64,000 bases of DNA from Ga0077536 sp035325705 (GCA_035325705.1 DAOKZI010000022.1:10716-74715), one strand, 5' to 3'. Positions 1-8,452 are shown, counted from the stretch's first letter. Numbers and translations are program-made. Notes: generated by a model not told the origin, from the sequence alone.

Positions 1-466
1 GCTCCTGGAACAGCGCGCGCGCGCCCTGCTGATCGGTCGTCATGCGGGCGACGACCTTCTCGACGCCGAGCGCGAGCGCCATATTGAAGGCCTCGCGCGT
101 CAGCAGACGGCCGAGGCCGGCGCCGCGGGCACGCTCGGCGGTCGCCACGCGCAGATCCGCGACGTGCGCCGACCAGTCGAGCTCGGTGAGATGCAGCGAG
201 GAATAGCCCGCGATGCCGCGCTCGTCCTCGCACAGCACGGTGTACATCGCACCGCGCTTCACCGCGTCCATCCAGCGCGCGATGCCCTCGGGCTTGGTGA
301 TGTCCCGGCGCATGAAGAGCAGATCGTGCGGCGGCAGCTCGCGAGCGAAGGCCTGCAGGCGCTCTCCGTCGTCCAGGGCCATCGGCCGCAGCGTGTAGGC
401 GGTGCCCTTGAGCTTGATCTTCAGCGGATAGTTTTTCCAGGCCTCGGCGATTTTCGCTTGCGACAT
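1..466 (-). CDS. GNAT-family N-acetyltransferase (3' end cut by window edge)
   Basis: About 155 residues are visible and the reading frame runs off the left edge without a stop. The protein begins MSQAKIAEAWKNYPLKIKLK. It continues through a beta-rich stretch to an acetyl-CoA-binding segment, RGAGLGRLLTREAFNMAL, which has the R/Q-x-x-G-x-G/A pattern of GNAT motif A. A further ATG three codons upstream is possible, but GAGGAG lies about 10 bases before the chosen start and almost touches the alternative. It follows phaC on the same strand after 34 bases, so it may be the last gene of the PHA cluster. The acetylated substrate cannot be told from the sequence. Family call is firm; function is unknown. 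Confidence 0.8.
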   Translation of the reverse strand, partial: MSQAKIAEAWKNYPLKIKLKGTAYTLRPMALDDGERLQAFARELPPHDLLFMRRDITKPEGIARWMDAVKRGAMYTVLCEDERGIAGYSSLHLTELDWSAHVADLRVATAERARGAGLGRLLTREAFNMALALGVEKVVARMTTDQQGARALFQE

Positions 467-500
467 GCCAGACATTCTCCTCGGTTCGTCGGGCCGCACG

Positions 501-1622
501 TCAGACCGAACGCGGCGCGAGCCAGCGATCGAGCTGCGGCCACAGGCGGTAGACCGCGTTGCCGCCTGCGACGAGGCTCACGTGGCCGCCCTTGATCACG
601 ATTTCCTGTTTGTCCTTGCTGCCGATGAGGCCGATCAGATCGCGCGAGGCGGCGGTCGGCACGATGTGGTCGTACTCCGCGGCCACGTGCAGGAAAGGCA
701 CGCGGATCTTACCCAGATCGACGACTTTGTCACCCACGCGCAAGCCGCCCTCGACGAAGCGGTTGCCGCGCAGGAAGTCGCGCACGAAGTCGCGCATCAG
801 CTCGCCCGGCAGCGCGAGCTGATCCGCGGCCCAGCGATCGAAGCGCAGATTGGCCTTCACGAACGCGTCGTTGTCGAGGTTGTTCAGGAGCTGCATCTGG
901 TTTGCGCTCCGCTGCAGCGGGCGCAGGGCCTGGATCGACGCGTTGATCAAATCGCCGGGGATGACGCCCAGCGCCTCGACCAGGCGATCGACGTCGAAGG
1001 CCTTGCTCTCGACCCACTGCTTGTACAGCGTCATGCCCTCGGCATTGATCGGCGTGGTGAAGCACACGAGGTTCTTCACGCCGCGCGCCGGATAGAGGGC
1101 AGCGTAGATCGCCGCCAGCATGCCGCCCATGCAGTAGCCGACCAGCGAGAGCTCCGGCTCCCCGGAGTCCTGGCGCACGTGCTCGACGGCGTCGTCGAGC
1201 ATGCCGTCGATGTAGTCCGCGAGCCCGAGATGCGCATGTTCGCGGCGCGGCGGCGCCCAGTCGATCATGTAGACGTCGTAGCCCTGCAGCAGCAGGTACT
1301 CGACGAGACTCTGTCCCGGCGCGAGATCGAGGATGTAGCCGCGCGCGACCGGCGACATCACGACCAGCAGCGGCACGCGGTAGATTTCCTCGAGCACCGG
1401 CTTGTAGTGGTAGAGACGCAGCGTGTCCCGCGTGTAGACGAGCTCCTTCGGCGTCTGGCCGACCTCGAGATCGAGATCGAGCTCGGGCACGGCGAGCCCC
1501 GGGATGTTGCGCGCGAGCGTGCGCTCGATCGTCTTCGCGACGCGCTGCTCGATTTCCTCGCGCGTCAGCTTCGGCGCCGGCGCCGCTTTCGGCGGTGGCG
1601 TGGTGGCCCGTTTCACGCTCAT
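501..1622 (-). CDS. phaC: Class III poly(R)-hydroxyalkanoate synthase subunit PhaC
   Basis: Polymerises (R)-3-hydroxyacyl-CoA into polyhydroxyalkanoate at the granule surface. The 373-residue length matches class III (about 355 aa) rather than class I or II synthases (over 550 aa). The synthase lipase box GYCMGG places the nucleophile at Cys164. Asp318 (in AEYDHIVP) and His347 (in KGGHVSL) complete the catalytic triad. The N-terminal 20 residues are a Pro/Ala/Lys-rich tail. It starts 3 bases after the stop of the PhaE-like gene and is probably co-transcribed with it and with the upstream hydrolase. Class III PhaC works as a complex with PhaE, which agrees with the neighbour. Very secure call. 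Confidence 0.95.
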   Translation of the reverse strand: MSVKRATTPPPKAAPAPKLTREEIEQRVAKTIERTLARNIPGLAVPELDLDLEVGQTPKELVYTRDTLRLYHYKPVLEEIYRVPLLVVMSPVARGYILDLAPGQSLVEYLLLQGYDVYMIDWAPPRREHAHLGLADYIDGMLDDAVEHVRQDSGEPELSLVGYCMGGMLAAIYAALYPARGVKNLVCFTTPINAEGMTLYKQWVESKAFDVDRLVEALGVIPGDLINASIQALRPLQRSANQMQLLNNLDNDAFVKANLRFDRWAADQLALPGELMRDFVRDFLRGNRFVEGGLRVGDKVVDLGKIRVPFLHVAAEYDHIVPTAASRDLIGLIGSKDKQEIVIKGGHVSLVAGGNAVYRLWPQLDRWLAPRSV

Positions 1623-1625
1623 GGC

Positions 1626-2009
1626 TCAAGCCTGCTCCGGCGGTCGCTTGGTCCGAGCCGGTTTCGCGCCGCCCGCCGGCGCCGACGGCGCGCCCGCCTG
1701 GGCCAGCTTCATGCGCAGCTCACGCAGTTCGACCTGTACGGCCGCGAGCGCGTCCTCGACCTGGCCGAGGCGATCGCTGACGTCGAGCACGTCCTGGCGC
1801 GAGGGTAGATTCAGATTCGCGAGGTACTGCGCCATCGACTCGCTGAACATGCGGTGCGTATGCAGCGCCTCCTGCATGTAGCGCCCCATGCCCTTCGAAA
1901 AGCGCTCGTCCCCCATCATGTCCGTCATCGCCTGGCTCCAGGCCTTCTCGGACTTCACGAACCATTCGCGCCACAAGCGCATCGGGTTCAGCGGATCCTG
2001 ATCAGTCAT
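1626..2009 (-). CDS. Short PhaE-like PHA synthase subunit
   Basis: A 127-residue acidic and amphipathic protein starting MTDQDPLNPMRLWREWF. The segment YLANLNLPSRQDVLDVSD, followed by a coiled-coil-like run VEDALAAVQVELRELRMKL, resembles the C-terminal region of class III PhaE subunits (LNLPSR/T followed by a leucine-rich helix). The tail is Ala/Pro/Lys rich. Known PhaE proteins are about 350 aa, so this would be a reduced version missing most of the N-terminal half. Position directly upstream of phaC supports a role as PhaC partner. A strong GAGGAGGAG precedes the ATG, which overlaps the preceding stop by 4 bp. It could instead be a phasin-like granule protein. Confidence 0.7.
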   Translation of the reverse strand: MTDQDPLNPMRLWREWFVKSEKAWSQAMTDMMGDERFSKGMGRYMQEALHTHRMFSESMAQYLANLNLPSRQDVLDVSDRLGQVEDALAAVQVELRELRMKLAQAGAPSAPAGGAKPARTKRPPEQA

Positions 2010-2869
2010 GTCTCCTCCTCTTTCGCGCCCGCATGAGCGGCGCGATGGCCGCCGGCGTGCACGCGCTGGGCGAGCCGCCGGGCAATCACACGATAGACCT
2101 CGGGGTGGAACACCATGCCGATGTGCGTGCAATTGACTTCGTTGTTGTGTCTGGAATCTTCTTCGATGCAGCTCGTCCAGTCGGCGACGCCGTCGCACTT
2201 CGAATAGATCGCGAATTGCGCCACCGGCCGCGGCTGCGGCTGGAGCATGTTGCGCACGAACGAGCACATGCAGTGGCCCGTGCCGCAGGACGCATGCAGG
2301 TTGCGGCCGACGACGCCGCTCTGGTTCAGCTTCAGCTTGTCCCAGATCCCGATGATCGCGGGATGCGCCTTGACCATCGAGCGGAACGGCGAGCCCAGCG
2401 TGATGATGCGATCGAATAGCTCGGGCTGCTCCTGCACCAGGCTCTTCGCGAGCATGCCGCCGAGGCTGTGTCCGATCACGCGCAGGCGCTGTCCCGTCTC
2501 CTCGCGGATGCGGCGCGCGCGCTGCATCAGGCTGCGCGCCGTCTTGTCCGGGCAGTCGTTGTTCCACAGGATGTTCGCGAGATACGCGCGGTAACCGAGG
2601 CGCCACAGCCAGCGCTGCAGCTCGAGCATCAGGTAGTCGCCGGCCATGAAGCCGGGGATCAGCAGCACCGGCTCGCCGTGGCCGCGCTCGCAGCCGATGC
2701 CGTAGAGCACCGGCGAAAAACGCAGACGCACCCAGTCCATGCCCCATGCCGCCTCGCGCCACAGCGGCGTCAGCGTGTGCTGGACGGCCGGATCGTGCGC
2801 GAACGGACCATCGTAGTCGTCGCTGAGCTCGTTCGCCGCGTGGTCGTTGGCTTTGGTCATGGAGTGCAT
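2006..2869 (-). CDS. Alpha/beta hydrolase (triacylglycerol lipase-like) of the PHA cluster
   Basis: A 287-residue cytoplasmic protein without a signal peptide. IPGFMAGDYLMLEL is the oxyanion-hole region. The nucleophile elbow GHSLGGML places Ser135, and the adjacent helix LAKSLVQEQPELFDRI is typical of lipase-like hydrolases that act on large ester substrates. It contains an unusual number of Cys residues around 195-230 (ASCGTGHCMCSF). Its stop codon overlaps the start of the PhaE-like gene (ATGA), so translational coupling with the synthase genes is likely. Possible roles are PHA turnover or acyl supply; the sequence does not decide. Start taken as the first ATG, although a second ATG follows three codons later. 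Confidence 0.75.
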   Translation of the reverse strand: MHSMTKANDHAANELSDDYDGPFAHDPAVQHTLTPLWREAAWGMDWVRLRFSPVLYGIGCERGHGEPVLLIPGFMAGDYLMLELQRWLWRLGYRAYLANILWNNDCPDKTARSLMQRARRIREETGQRLRVIGHSLGGMLAKSLVQEQPELFDRIITLGSPFRSMVKAHPAIIGIWDKLKLNQSGVVGRNLHASCGTGHCMCSFVRNMLQPQPRPVAQFAIYSKCDGVADWTSCIEEDSRHNNEVNCTHIGMVFHPEVYRVIARRLAQRVHAGGHRAAHAGAKEEET

Positions 2870-2952
2870 TATGGGGCCGGGCGCCGCGCGCGTGCCGCAA
2901 GCACAGCGTCGCGAGGCGCCCGGTCACAATTGATTTCAGGGCGTGCGGCCGC

Positions 2953-3381
2953 TCAGGCCACCTTCGGCCACAGCGTCCCGAACTTCCGCGCGCCCTCGCT
3001 GAGCTCGTTCGAGGACTTCACCGCGCCTTCCCACAGTTTGCGGAATTCGGCGGCGACGTCGGCCTGCTCCTGATACAGCGACTTGGCCAGCGCCAGCGTG
3101 CGCTCCTGCGCGGCGGTCGCGGCGTCGATGACGATCTTGACGTTTGCCGCATAGTCCTGCGGGTTCGCCGCGAGCCGCTTGCCGGTCGCAATCGCTTCCC
3201 GCTGCGCTTCCAGCACCGCGTCGAGCACGCTGTCGTTGACGCGGCTGGCCCGCTCGCGCGATTCCTTCACGGAAGCGGCGAACTTCTCCTGCGCCGTGGC
3301 GAGGTAGTCGAGGTAGCTGGTGATCGCTTCGTTGTTCGTGCAGGGCTCGGCGCCCGTCTTGGTCTTGGTCTGGGTCGACAT
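2953..3381 (-). CDS. Phasin-family PHA granule protein
   Basis: A 142-residue, almost entirely helical protein rich in Ala, Lys and Glu, with no signal peptide or membrane segment. The segment SYLDYLATAQEKFAASVKES and the later run AAQERTLALAKSLYQEQ have the amphipathic heptad pattern of phasins, which coat PHA granules. AAGGAG lies 7 bases before the ATG. The gene is divergent from a PadR regulator and shares with it the palindromic promoter at 3455-3493. That arrangement, plus its place next to phaC, supports a PHA-linked role under PadR control. Which phasin subfamily it belongs to is not clear. Confidence 0.8.
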   Translation of the reverse strand: MSTQTKTKTGAEPCTNNEAITSYLDYLATAQEKFAASVKESRERASRVNDSVLDAVLEAQREAIATGKRLAANPQDYAANVKIVIDAATAAQERTLALAKSLYQEQADVAAEFRKLWEGAVKSSNELSEGARKFGTLWPKVA

Positions 3382-3454
3382 GTCCAATCTCCTTGTGGGC
3401 ACTCTCGCGCCCATGACGTGAATGATGTGAGATGATTTGCTGCAGTGCAAAGTC

Positions 3455-3493
3455 GGTTGACATATATATGCGCTTTGCATATAGGTGTCAACC
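3455..3493. promoter_or_regulatory. Palindromic operator with two overlapping head-on sigma70 promoters
   Basis: Two 17-base arms (3455-3471 and 3477-3493) match at 15 of 17 positions around a 5-base spacer. On the plus strand TTGACA (3457-3462) is followed after 17 bases by TATAGG (3480-3485). On the minus strand TTGACA (3491-3486) is followed after 17 bases by TATATA (3468-3463). Each arm therefore supplies the -35 of one promoter and the -10 of the other. Only one polymerase could bind at a time, and a dimeric regulator on the palindrome would block both. PadR autoregulation with co-control of the phasin gene is the obvious inference. Confidence 0.75.
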
Positions 3494-3521
3494 ATCGAAT
3501 CCAATTTCTTATGAGGTCTCC

Positions 3522-3908
3522 GTGAACGAGAAAACGACCGCCGGAGCGCCGCGCCCGAGCGGCGACATGCTGACCGCCCACCTGCTCGCGCTGCTGAAGG
3601 GCTGGTCGGCGTACGGCTATGAGCTCGCGCACCGGCTCGAAGAAGCCGGCTTCGGCGAGATGAACAAGGGCTCGATTTACCGGCTGCTGCGCCAGATGGA
3701 GCGCAGCGGCCTGGTCTCCTCCGACTGGGATACCTCGGCGGACGGGCCGGCGCGCCGGGTCTATTCCCTGACCGATGCGGGAAATCTGTTTCTGAACAAC
3801 TGGTTGGCCTTCCTGGACGCGCATCGCCGCGGCCTCGAGCAGCTCGCTGCCCTCGCCGGCGGCCTGACGCCGCCGACCGCGAACCGTAAAGGGCCGAAGA
3901 AATCATGA
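3522..3908 (+). CDS. PadR-family transcriptional regulator
   Basis: A 128-residue regulator. The winged helix-turn-helix covers about residues 15-100: LLALLKGWSAYGYELAHRL, then MNKGSIYRLLRQMERSGLV (recognition helix) and the wing ending RRVYSLTDAG. This is the standard PadR pattern. GTG at 3522 is chosen because GAGG lies 5 bases upstream and the promoter ends just before it; upstream in-frame codons fall inside the promoter. The C-terminal helix is short, as in PadR subfamily s1. It probably binds the palindrome at 3455-3493 and represses both itself and the phasin gene. The CocE-like hydrolase overlaps its stop by 4 bp, so the regulator may also respond to a substrate of that enzyme. Confidence 0.88.
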   Translation: MNEKTTAGAPRPSGDMLTAHLLALLKGWSAYGYELAHRLEEAGFGEMNKGSIYRLLRQMERSGLVSSDWDTSADGPARRVYSLTDAGNLFLNNWLAFLDAHRRGLEQLAALAGGLTPPTANRKGPKKS

Positions 3909-5635
3909 GCATCCTCATCGATAAGAACCTGCCGGTTCCGCTGCGCGACGGCGTCACGCTGCGCGCCGACGTCTACCGCCCCGCCGCGCCGGGCCGCTAC
4001 CCGGTGCTGCTCCAACGCACGCCGTACAACAAGGAGCTGTGGCCGATCGCGGCGATGACGCTGGATCCGGTGCGCGCCGCGGCCGCGGGCTATGCCGTCG
4101 TGATCCAGGACGTCCGCGGCCGCTGGGCTTCCGAAGGCGGTGTGTTCTTCCCCTACCGCGACGAGTTCGACGACGGCCGCGACACGCTGAGCTGGGCGGC
4201 GGGCCAGGACTGGTCGAACGGGACGGTCGGCTGCTACGGGCTTTCCTATATGGGCGGCACTTCGTGGCTGGCCGCCGCGACCGGCCATCCGGCGCTGCGC
4301 GCGCTGTCGCCGACCACGGCGCCCTGTGACTTCTATCACGATCACTTCTGGCGCGGCGGCGCGCTGAACATCGGCCTGCTCGCGATGTGGAGCATGCGCG
4401 CGATCGGCCCGGCGGCGCTGATCCGCGGGCGCCCGGAACCGGCGGAGTTCTATCCGCTGCTGGTCCGGCTCGTCGACGATCTCGACGACTTCGAGCAGGT
4501 GCTGCGGCAACTGCCGCTCGATCGCTTCGCGCCGGCGCGTCCGGACGACGAGCGCTTCGTGCCCTTCTTCTACGAATTCCTGCGCCACTCCGAGCCGGAC
4601 GCGTGGACCGAGAGCCTGCTCGTCGCCGGCCGCCACGACGAGGTCAAGGTGCCGAGCCTGTCGATCGCCGGCTGGCACGATCTCCTGCTGAACGCCGATC
4701 TGCATCACTACCGCGCGATGCGCGAAGGCGCCGGCAGCGAGCTCGCGCGCCGGCACAGCCGGCTCGTGATCGGTCCCTGGGCGCATGCGATGTTCCACAA
4801 CGTCGTCGGCGATCTCGACATGGGCTTTCGCGCGAACGGGCTGCTGCTCGATCTGAAGGAGGACCTGACGAAGTTCCAGCTACGCTGGTTCGATCGCTGG
4901 ATGAAGGACGAAAAGAACGGCATCGACGAGGAAGCGCCGGTGAAGATCTTCGTGCAGGGCGCGAACCGCTGGCGCGACGAGCCCGACTGGCCGCTCGCGC
5001 GGGCGCGGACACGGCCGTGGTATCTGAACGGCGACGGCAGTCTCGATCGCAGGCGCCGCGAGGCCGGCACGGAGGCGCGCAGCTATGTCTACGATCCGGC
5101 CGATCCCTGCCCGACCGCGGGCGGCACGCTGCTGCTGCCGACGCAGTACACCCCGGGCCCCGTGGATCAGCATCGCGTGCTGGGCCGGCGCGACGTGCTC
5201 GACTACGTCTCGGCAGTGCTCGAGGCCGATCTCGAGGTGACGGGCCCGGTGCGCGCGGTGCTGCACGTCGCGACCAGCGGCCGCGACACCGACTTCCTGG
5301 TCAAGCTCTGCGACGTGCACCCCGATGGCCGCAGCTACAACGTCTGCGACGGCATCCTGCGCCTGTCCTTTCGCGACGGACGGACGCGCCAACCGGTCAC
5401 GCCGCACGAGCGCCTGTGCATCGAAGTCGACCTGTGGTCGACTTCGATGGTGTTCAAGGCCGGTCATCGGCTGCGCGTGCTGGTGACGTCCAGCGATTTC
5501 CCGCGCTACGACCGCAACCCGAACACCGGCGAGCTCGCACATCGCGCGACGCGGCTCGAACCCGCCCTGCAGCGCGTCTTCCACGGCGCGGACTGTGCCT
5601 CGCATCTGCTGCTGCCGGAAATCGATCCTTCGTGA
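3905..5635 (+). CDS. CocE/NonD-family serine hydrolase (X-Pro dipeptidyl-peptidase-like)
   Basis: 576 residues, the usual length for bacterial cocaine esterase-like and glutaryl-7-ACA acylase-like hydrolases. The N-terminal alpha/beta hydrolase domain has PVLLQRTPY and VIQDVRGRWASEG. The nucleophile motif GLSYMGG places Ser114. The C-terminal jelly-roll domain (about 350-570) contains GPVRAVLHVATSGRDTDFLV and FKAGHRLRVLVTSSDFPRY, both typical of the family. No signal peptide is visible, so it is probably cytoplasmic. It overlaps the PadR gene (ATGA) and is followed 17 bases later by another alpha/beta hydrolase. The ester or amide substrate is unknown. Confidence 0.88.
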   Translation: MSILIDKNLPVPLRDGVTLRADVYRPAAPGRYPVLLQRTPYNKELWPIAAMTLDPVRAAAAGYAVVIQDVRGRWASEGGVFFPYRDEFDDGRDTLSWAAGQDWSNGTVGCYGLSYMGGTSWLAAATGHPALRALSPTTAPCDFYHDHFWRGGALNIGLLAMWSMRAIGPAALIRGRPEPAEFYPLLVRLVDDLDDFEQVLRQLPLDRFAPARPDDERFVPFFYEFLRHSEPDAWTESLLVAGRHDEVKVPSLSIAGWHDLLLNADLHHYRAMREGAGSELARRHSRLVIGPWAHAMFHNVVGDLDMGFRANGLLLDLKEDLTKFQLRWFDRWMKDEKNGIDEEAPVKIFVQGANRWRDEPDWPLARARTRPWYLNGDGSLDRRRREAGTEARSYVYDPADPCPTAGGTLLLPTQYTPGPVDQHRVLGRRDVLDYVSAVLEADLEVTGPVRAVLHVATSGRDTDFLVKLCDVHPDGRSYNVCDGILRLSFRDGRTRQPVTPHERLCIEVDLWSTSMVFKAGHRLRVLVTSSDFPRYDRNPNTGELAHRATRLEPALQRVFHGADCASHLLLPEIDPS

Positions 5636-5652
5636 ACGCGGAGCCCTGAGCG

Positions 5653-6564
5653 ATGTTCCTGCCCCTGCTCGCCGCCGGCGGCGCCGCCCTCGTCGCCGGC
5701 TATTTCCTCGCGCCGAAGCCCTATGTCGAGCTCGCGCTGAAGCTGCAGCGCCGCGCGGCCGGCCTCGCGACGCGCGAGACCGTCGTCGACGGCCATCGCC
5801 TCGTCTACGGCGACGGGGGTCACGGCGAGCCGCTGCTGATGCTCCACGGCTTCGGCGCGACGCGCGACAACTTCCTGCTGCTCGCCCGCGAGCTGACGCC
5901 GCACTTTCGCGTGATCACGCCCGATCTGCCGGGCTACGGCGACAGCGATCGGCGCCCCGAGGCCGCCTACACGCTGGAGGCTCAGCTCGCGCGCATCGAG
6001 GCCTTCGCCGCCGCGCTAGGCCTCGAGCGCTTTCATCTCGCCGGCAATTCGATGGGCGGCTATCTCGCCGCGCATTACGCCCGCCTGCATCCGGACTGCG
6101 TGAAGTCCTTGTGGCTGATCGCGCCGGCCGGCGTCACGACCGCAACGCCCAGCGAAGTGTTCGCGGCGATCGCGCGCGGCGAGAATCCGCTGCTCGTGCG
6201 CGACGAGGCCGACTTCGATCGCATCGTCGATCTCTGCTTCGTGCATCCACCCTATACGCCCAAGCAGTTCAGAAAAGTATTCGCGCAGCGCTCAATGCGC
6301 AACGCTGCCTTCCACGCCGAGCTGTTCCGGCAGCTCTTCGAGAGCGCGCTCCCTTTCGAGTCCAGTCTGCAGGGACTGCCGGTGAAGACGCTGGTCACCT
6401 GGGGCGAGCGCGATCGGATCCTCGACGCCTCCGGCGCGGCGATTCTGCACGCGCTGATCCCGGGCAGCGAGCTGCACCTGATGCCGGACACCGGCCACGT
6501 GCCGATGCTGGAGCAGCCGCGCGCGACGGCGGCGCGCTTCCTCGCCTTTCAGCGCGGTTCGTAG
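5653..6564 (+). CDS. Membrane-anchored alpha/beta fold hydrolase
   Basis: 303 residues. The N-terminus (MFLPLLAAGGAALVAGYFLA) is a signal-anchor-like hydrophobic segment. The core has MLHGFGATRDNF (oxyanion hole), DLPGYGDSD, the nucleophile elbow GNSMGGYLA (Ser133), TWGERDRILD carrying the acid, and DTGHVPMLEQP carrying the catalytic His near the C-terminus. This order matches lipase/esterase and meta-cleavage-product hydrolases. Given the HpaB and MhpB genes that follow, a C-C hydrolase of ring-cleavage products is possible but not shown. Its TAG stop (6562-6564) is formed by the first bases of a dispersed repeat. Confidence 0.85.
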   Translation: MFLPLLAAGGAALVAGYFLAPKPYVELALKLQRRAAGLATRETVVDGHRLVYGDGGHGEPLLMLHGFGATRDNFLLLARELTPHFRVITPDLPGYGDSDRRPEAAYTLEAQLARIEAFAAALGLERFHLAGNSMGGYLAAHYARLHPDCVKSLWLIAPAGVTTATPSEVFAAIARGENPLLVRDEADFDRIVDLCFVHPPYTPKQFRKVFAQRSMRNAAFHAELFRQLFESALPFESSLQGLPVKTLVTWGERDRILDASGAAILHALIPGSELHLMPDTGHVPMLEQPRATAARFLAFQRGS

Positions 6565-6885
6565 GTTGGGCTGACGAAGGAAGCCCAACGGAGTGGGCGC
6601 CGCGCTGCCCTTTACTCCCGCTCGAGAGTTTTCGTAGCCCGGGTGCAGCGCGTAGCGGAACCCGGGATCCGGCATGCCCGATGCGCGAGGATTTTCGGTC
6701 ATGCTCGGCGCGCCGCACGGCGTCTTCTCGAATGCAGGAGATAAGGGCGGGCACCGATCCCGGGTTCCGCTACGCGCTCCACCCGGGCTACGAAACACCG
6801 TGCACGGCGAAAAAACTATGTCTCTTTCATGATTGGGGGTGATGCGCGCGCCTCATCACCGTTGGGCTTCCTTCGTCAGCCCAAC
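6561..6885. repeat. Nested inverted arrangement of two dispersed repeat families (A-B...B-A)
   Basis: The 433-base gap 6565-6997 holds no gene. It contains a repeat A copy at 6561-6590 (hairpin GTTGGGCT...AGCCCAAC) and its reverse complement at 6861-6885. Inside this pair lie repeat B at 6632-6667 (TCGTAGCCCGGGTGCAGCG then GTAGCGGAACCCGGG) and its reverse complement at 6757-6793. The layout is symmetrical, so the region can fold into a large stem with the outer A and inner B arms. Related copies occur at 9394-9481, 13061-13275, 16106-16261 and 17241-17528. These look like REP/BIME-type intergenic elements. Confidence 0.8.
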
Positions 6886-6997
6886 CGACGACCGCTACGG
6901 CCTCTGCGCGCGCGGTGTGGAAATCGCGACCGAGGCAACGGTAGATTGACTCGCGACGAGCTCGGCGAGCCCATGGTCCACCCCGAGGAAGAACCGC

Positions 6998-8452
6998 ATG
7001 GCAGTGCGCACCGGACGACAGTTCATCGAAGGCCTGCGCGACGGTCGTGAAGTCTGGTACGACGGCAGGCGCGTCGACGACGTCACGACGTTCGCCCCGT
7101 TCCAGCCGTCGATCGCGGCCCTCGCCGGCCTCTACGATCTGCAGCACGACGCGCGCTACCGCGAGATCCTGAGCGTCGACTGCCCCGCGCTCGGCGAGCG
7201 CATCGCGCGGGCGTTCGAGATGCCGCGCACGCGGGAGCATCTGCGCCTGAAGCGCGAGGCCTATCGGATCTGGGCCGAGGCGAGCTGCGGCATGATGGGT
7301 CGCAGCCCCGATTTCCTGAACGTGATGATGACGGCGCTCGCGGCCAAGCCGCGCTTCTTCGCCGAGTTCGCGCCGGCGCGCGCCGACGCGGTGCTGAACT
7401 ACTACCGGCACGTCGCGCGCCGCGACCTGTTCCTGACCCACGCGCTGCTCGACCCGCAGCTCGACAAGAGCAAGCTGCGTCACCAGCAGGACGAGCCCGA
7501 TCTCTGCCTGCGCGTCGTCGAGCGCAACGCCGAAGGCCTCGTCCTCAGCGGCATCAAGCGCATCGCGACCGCCGCGCCCTACGCCGACGAGATCCTCGTG
7601 TGGCCTTTCCCGCCTAGCTTCCAGCCCGGTGAGGAAGCGTATGCGAACGTGTTCGCGATCCCGATGAACAGCAAAGGGCTCAAGACGCTGTGCCGGCCGT
7701 CCTTCGCGCATCCCGCGGCGCGCCGCGATCATCCGCTGTCCGCGCGCTTCGACGAGATGGACGCGACCTGCGTCTTCGATCACGTGCTCGTGCCTTGGGA
7801 TCGCGTGTTCCTGCACGAGGACATCCGCTTCCTGAACCGCATGTACCAGGAGACGCGGATGCGCGAGCTGACCGCGCACCAGACCAACGTGCGCCTCGAG
7901 GTGAAGATGGGATTCGTCTACGCAGTGCTGGTGCGCATGGCAGAAGTTTCCGGACTGGGCTCGAGACCGGATATGATGGAGCTGCTGGGGGAGGCGGTCG
8001 CTTGCGTGGAGGTTATCCGCAGCACCACACGGTCGGCCGAAGCGCAGGCGACCGCCGATCCCGATAACGATCTGCTCTACCCCGATCTCTTCGCCTTGCA
8101 GGTCGGACGCGCCTTCGGCCCCGTGTTCTATCCGAAGCTCGTCGCGATGCTACGTCGTCTCGGCGGCGGCGGCCTCATCCAGATGCCGGTGCACCTCGCC
8201 GAATTCGACTCTCCGATCGGGAAAGATCTGGAACGCTCGCTGCGCGGCGCGAACGGCATCTCCGGCCTGGACAAGGCGCAGCTCTTCAAGCTCGCCTGGG
8301 ATCTGTGCGGCACCGAGTTCGGCGCGCGGCACGAGCTCTACGAGATGAACTATGCCGGCGAACGCAGCGCGCTGCTCGCGGGCATGCAGCGTGAATACGG
8401 CCGCAAGCAGCACTATCTCGATCACCTCGATCGCTTCATGGAGGCACTGTGA
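6998..8452 (+). CDS. HpaB-type 4-hydroxyphenylacetate 3-monooxygenase family oxygenase
   Basis: 484 residues beginning MAVRTGRQFIEGLRDGREVW, the characteristic N-terminus of the HpaB/PheA/HadA group of two-component FADH2-dependent aromatic hydroxylases. Other family marks are YRIWAEASCGMMGRSPDFLN, CVFDHVLVPWDRVF, and the C-terminal LAWDLCGTEFGARHELYE. It needs reduced flavin from a separate reductase, but no hpaC-like gene lies in the window. A GGAAGAA ribosome site precedes the ATG. It is coupled by a 4-bp overlap (GTGA) to the MhpB-like dioxygenase, so the pair probably converts a phenol to a catechol and then opens the ring. The exact substrate is not given by the sequence. Confidence 0.9.
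   Translation: MAVRTGRQFIEGLRDGREVWYDGRRVDDVTTFAPFQPSIAALAGLYDLQHDARYREILSVDCPALGERIARAFEMPRTREHLRLKREAYRIWAEASCGMMGRSPDFLNVMMTALAAKPRFFAEFAPARADAVLNYYRHVARRDLFLTHALLDPQLDKSKLRHQQDEPDLCLRVVERNAEGLVLSGIKRIATAAPYADEILVWPFPPSFQPGEEAYANVFAIPMNSKGLKTLCRPSFAHPAARRDHPLSARFDEMDATCVFDHVLVPWDRVFLHEDIRFLNRMYQETRMRELTAHQTNVRLEVKMGFVYAVLVRMAEVSGLGSRPDMMELLGEAVACVEVIRSTTRSAEAQATADPDNDLLYPDLFALQVGRAFGPVFYPKLVAMLRRLGGGGLIQMPVHLAEFDSPIGKDLERSLRGANGISGLDKAQLFKLAWDLCGTEFGARHELYEMNYAGERSALLAGMQREYGRKQHYLDHLDRFMEAL

Noticed and set aside
465..1808. Long plus-strand open frame opposite phaC
   Set aside because: Opposite-strand shadow produced by high GC content; Arg/His/Asp-rich translation without motifs, while the minus strand encodes a complete PhaC.
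6561..6885. CRISPR array
   Set aside because: Repeats are in inverted pairs of two families with irregular spacing and no unique equal-length spacers; no cas genes in the window.
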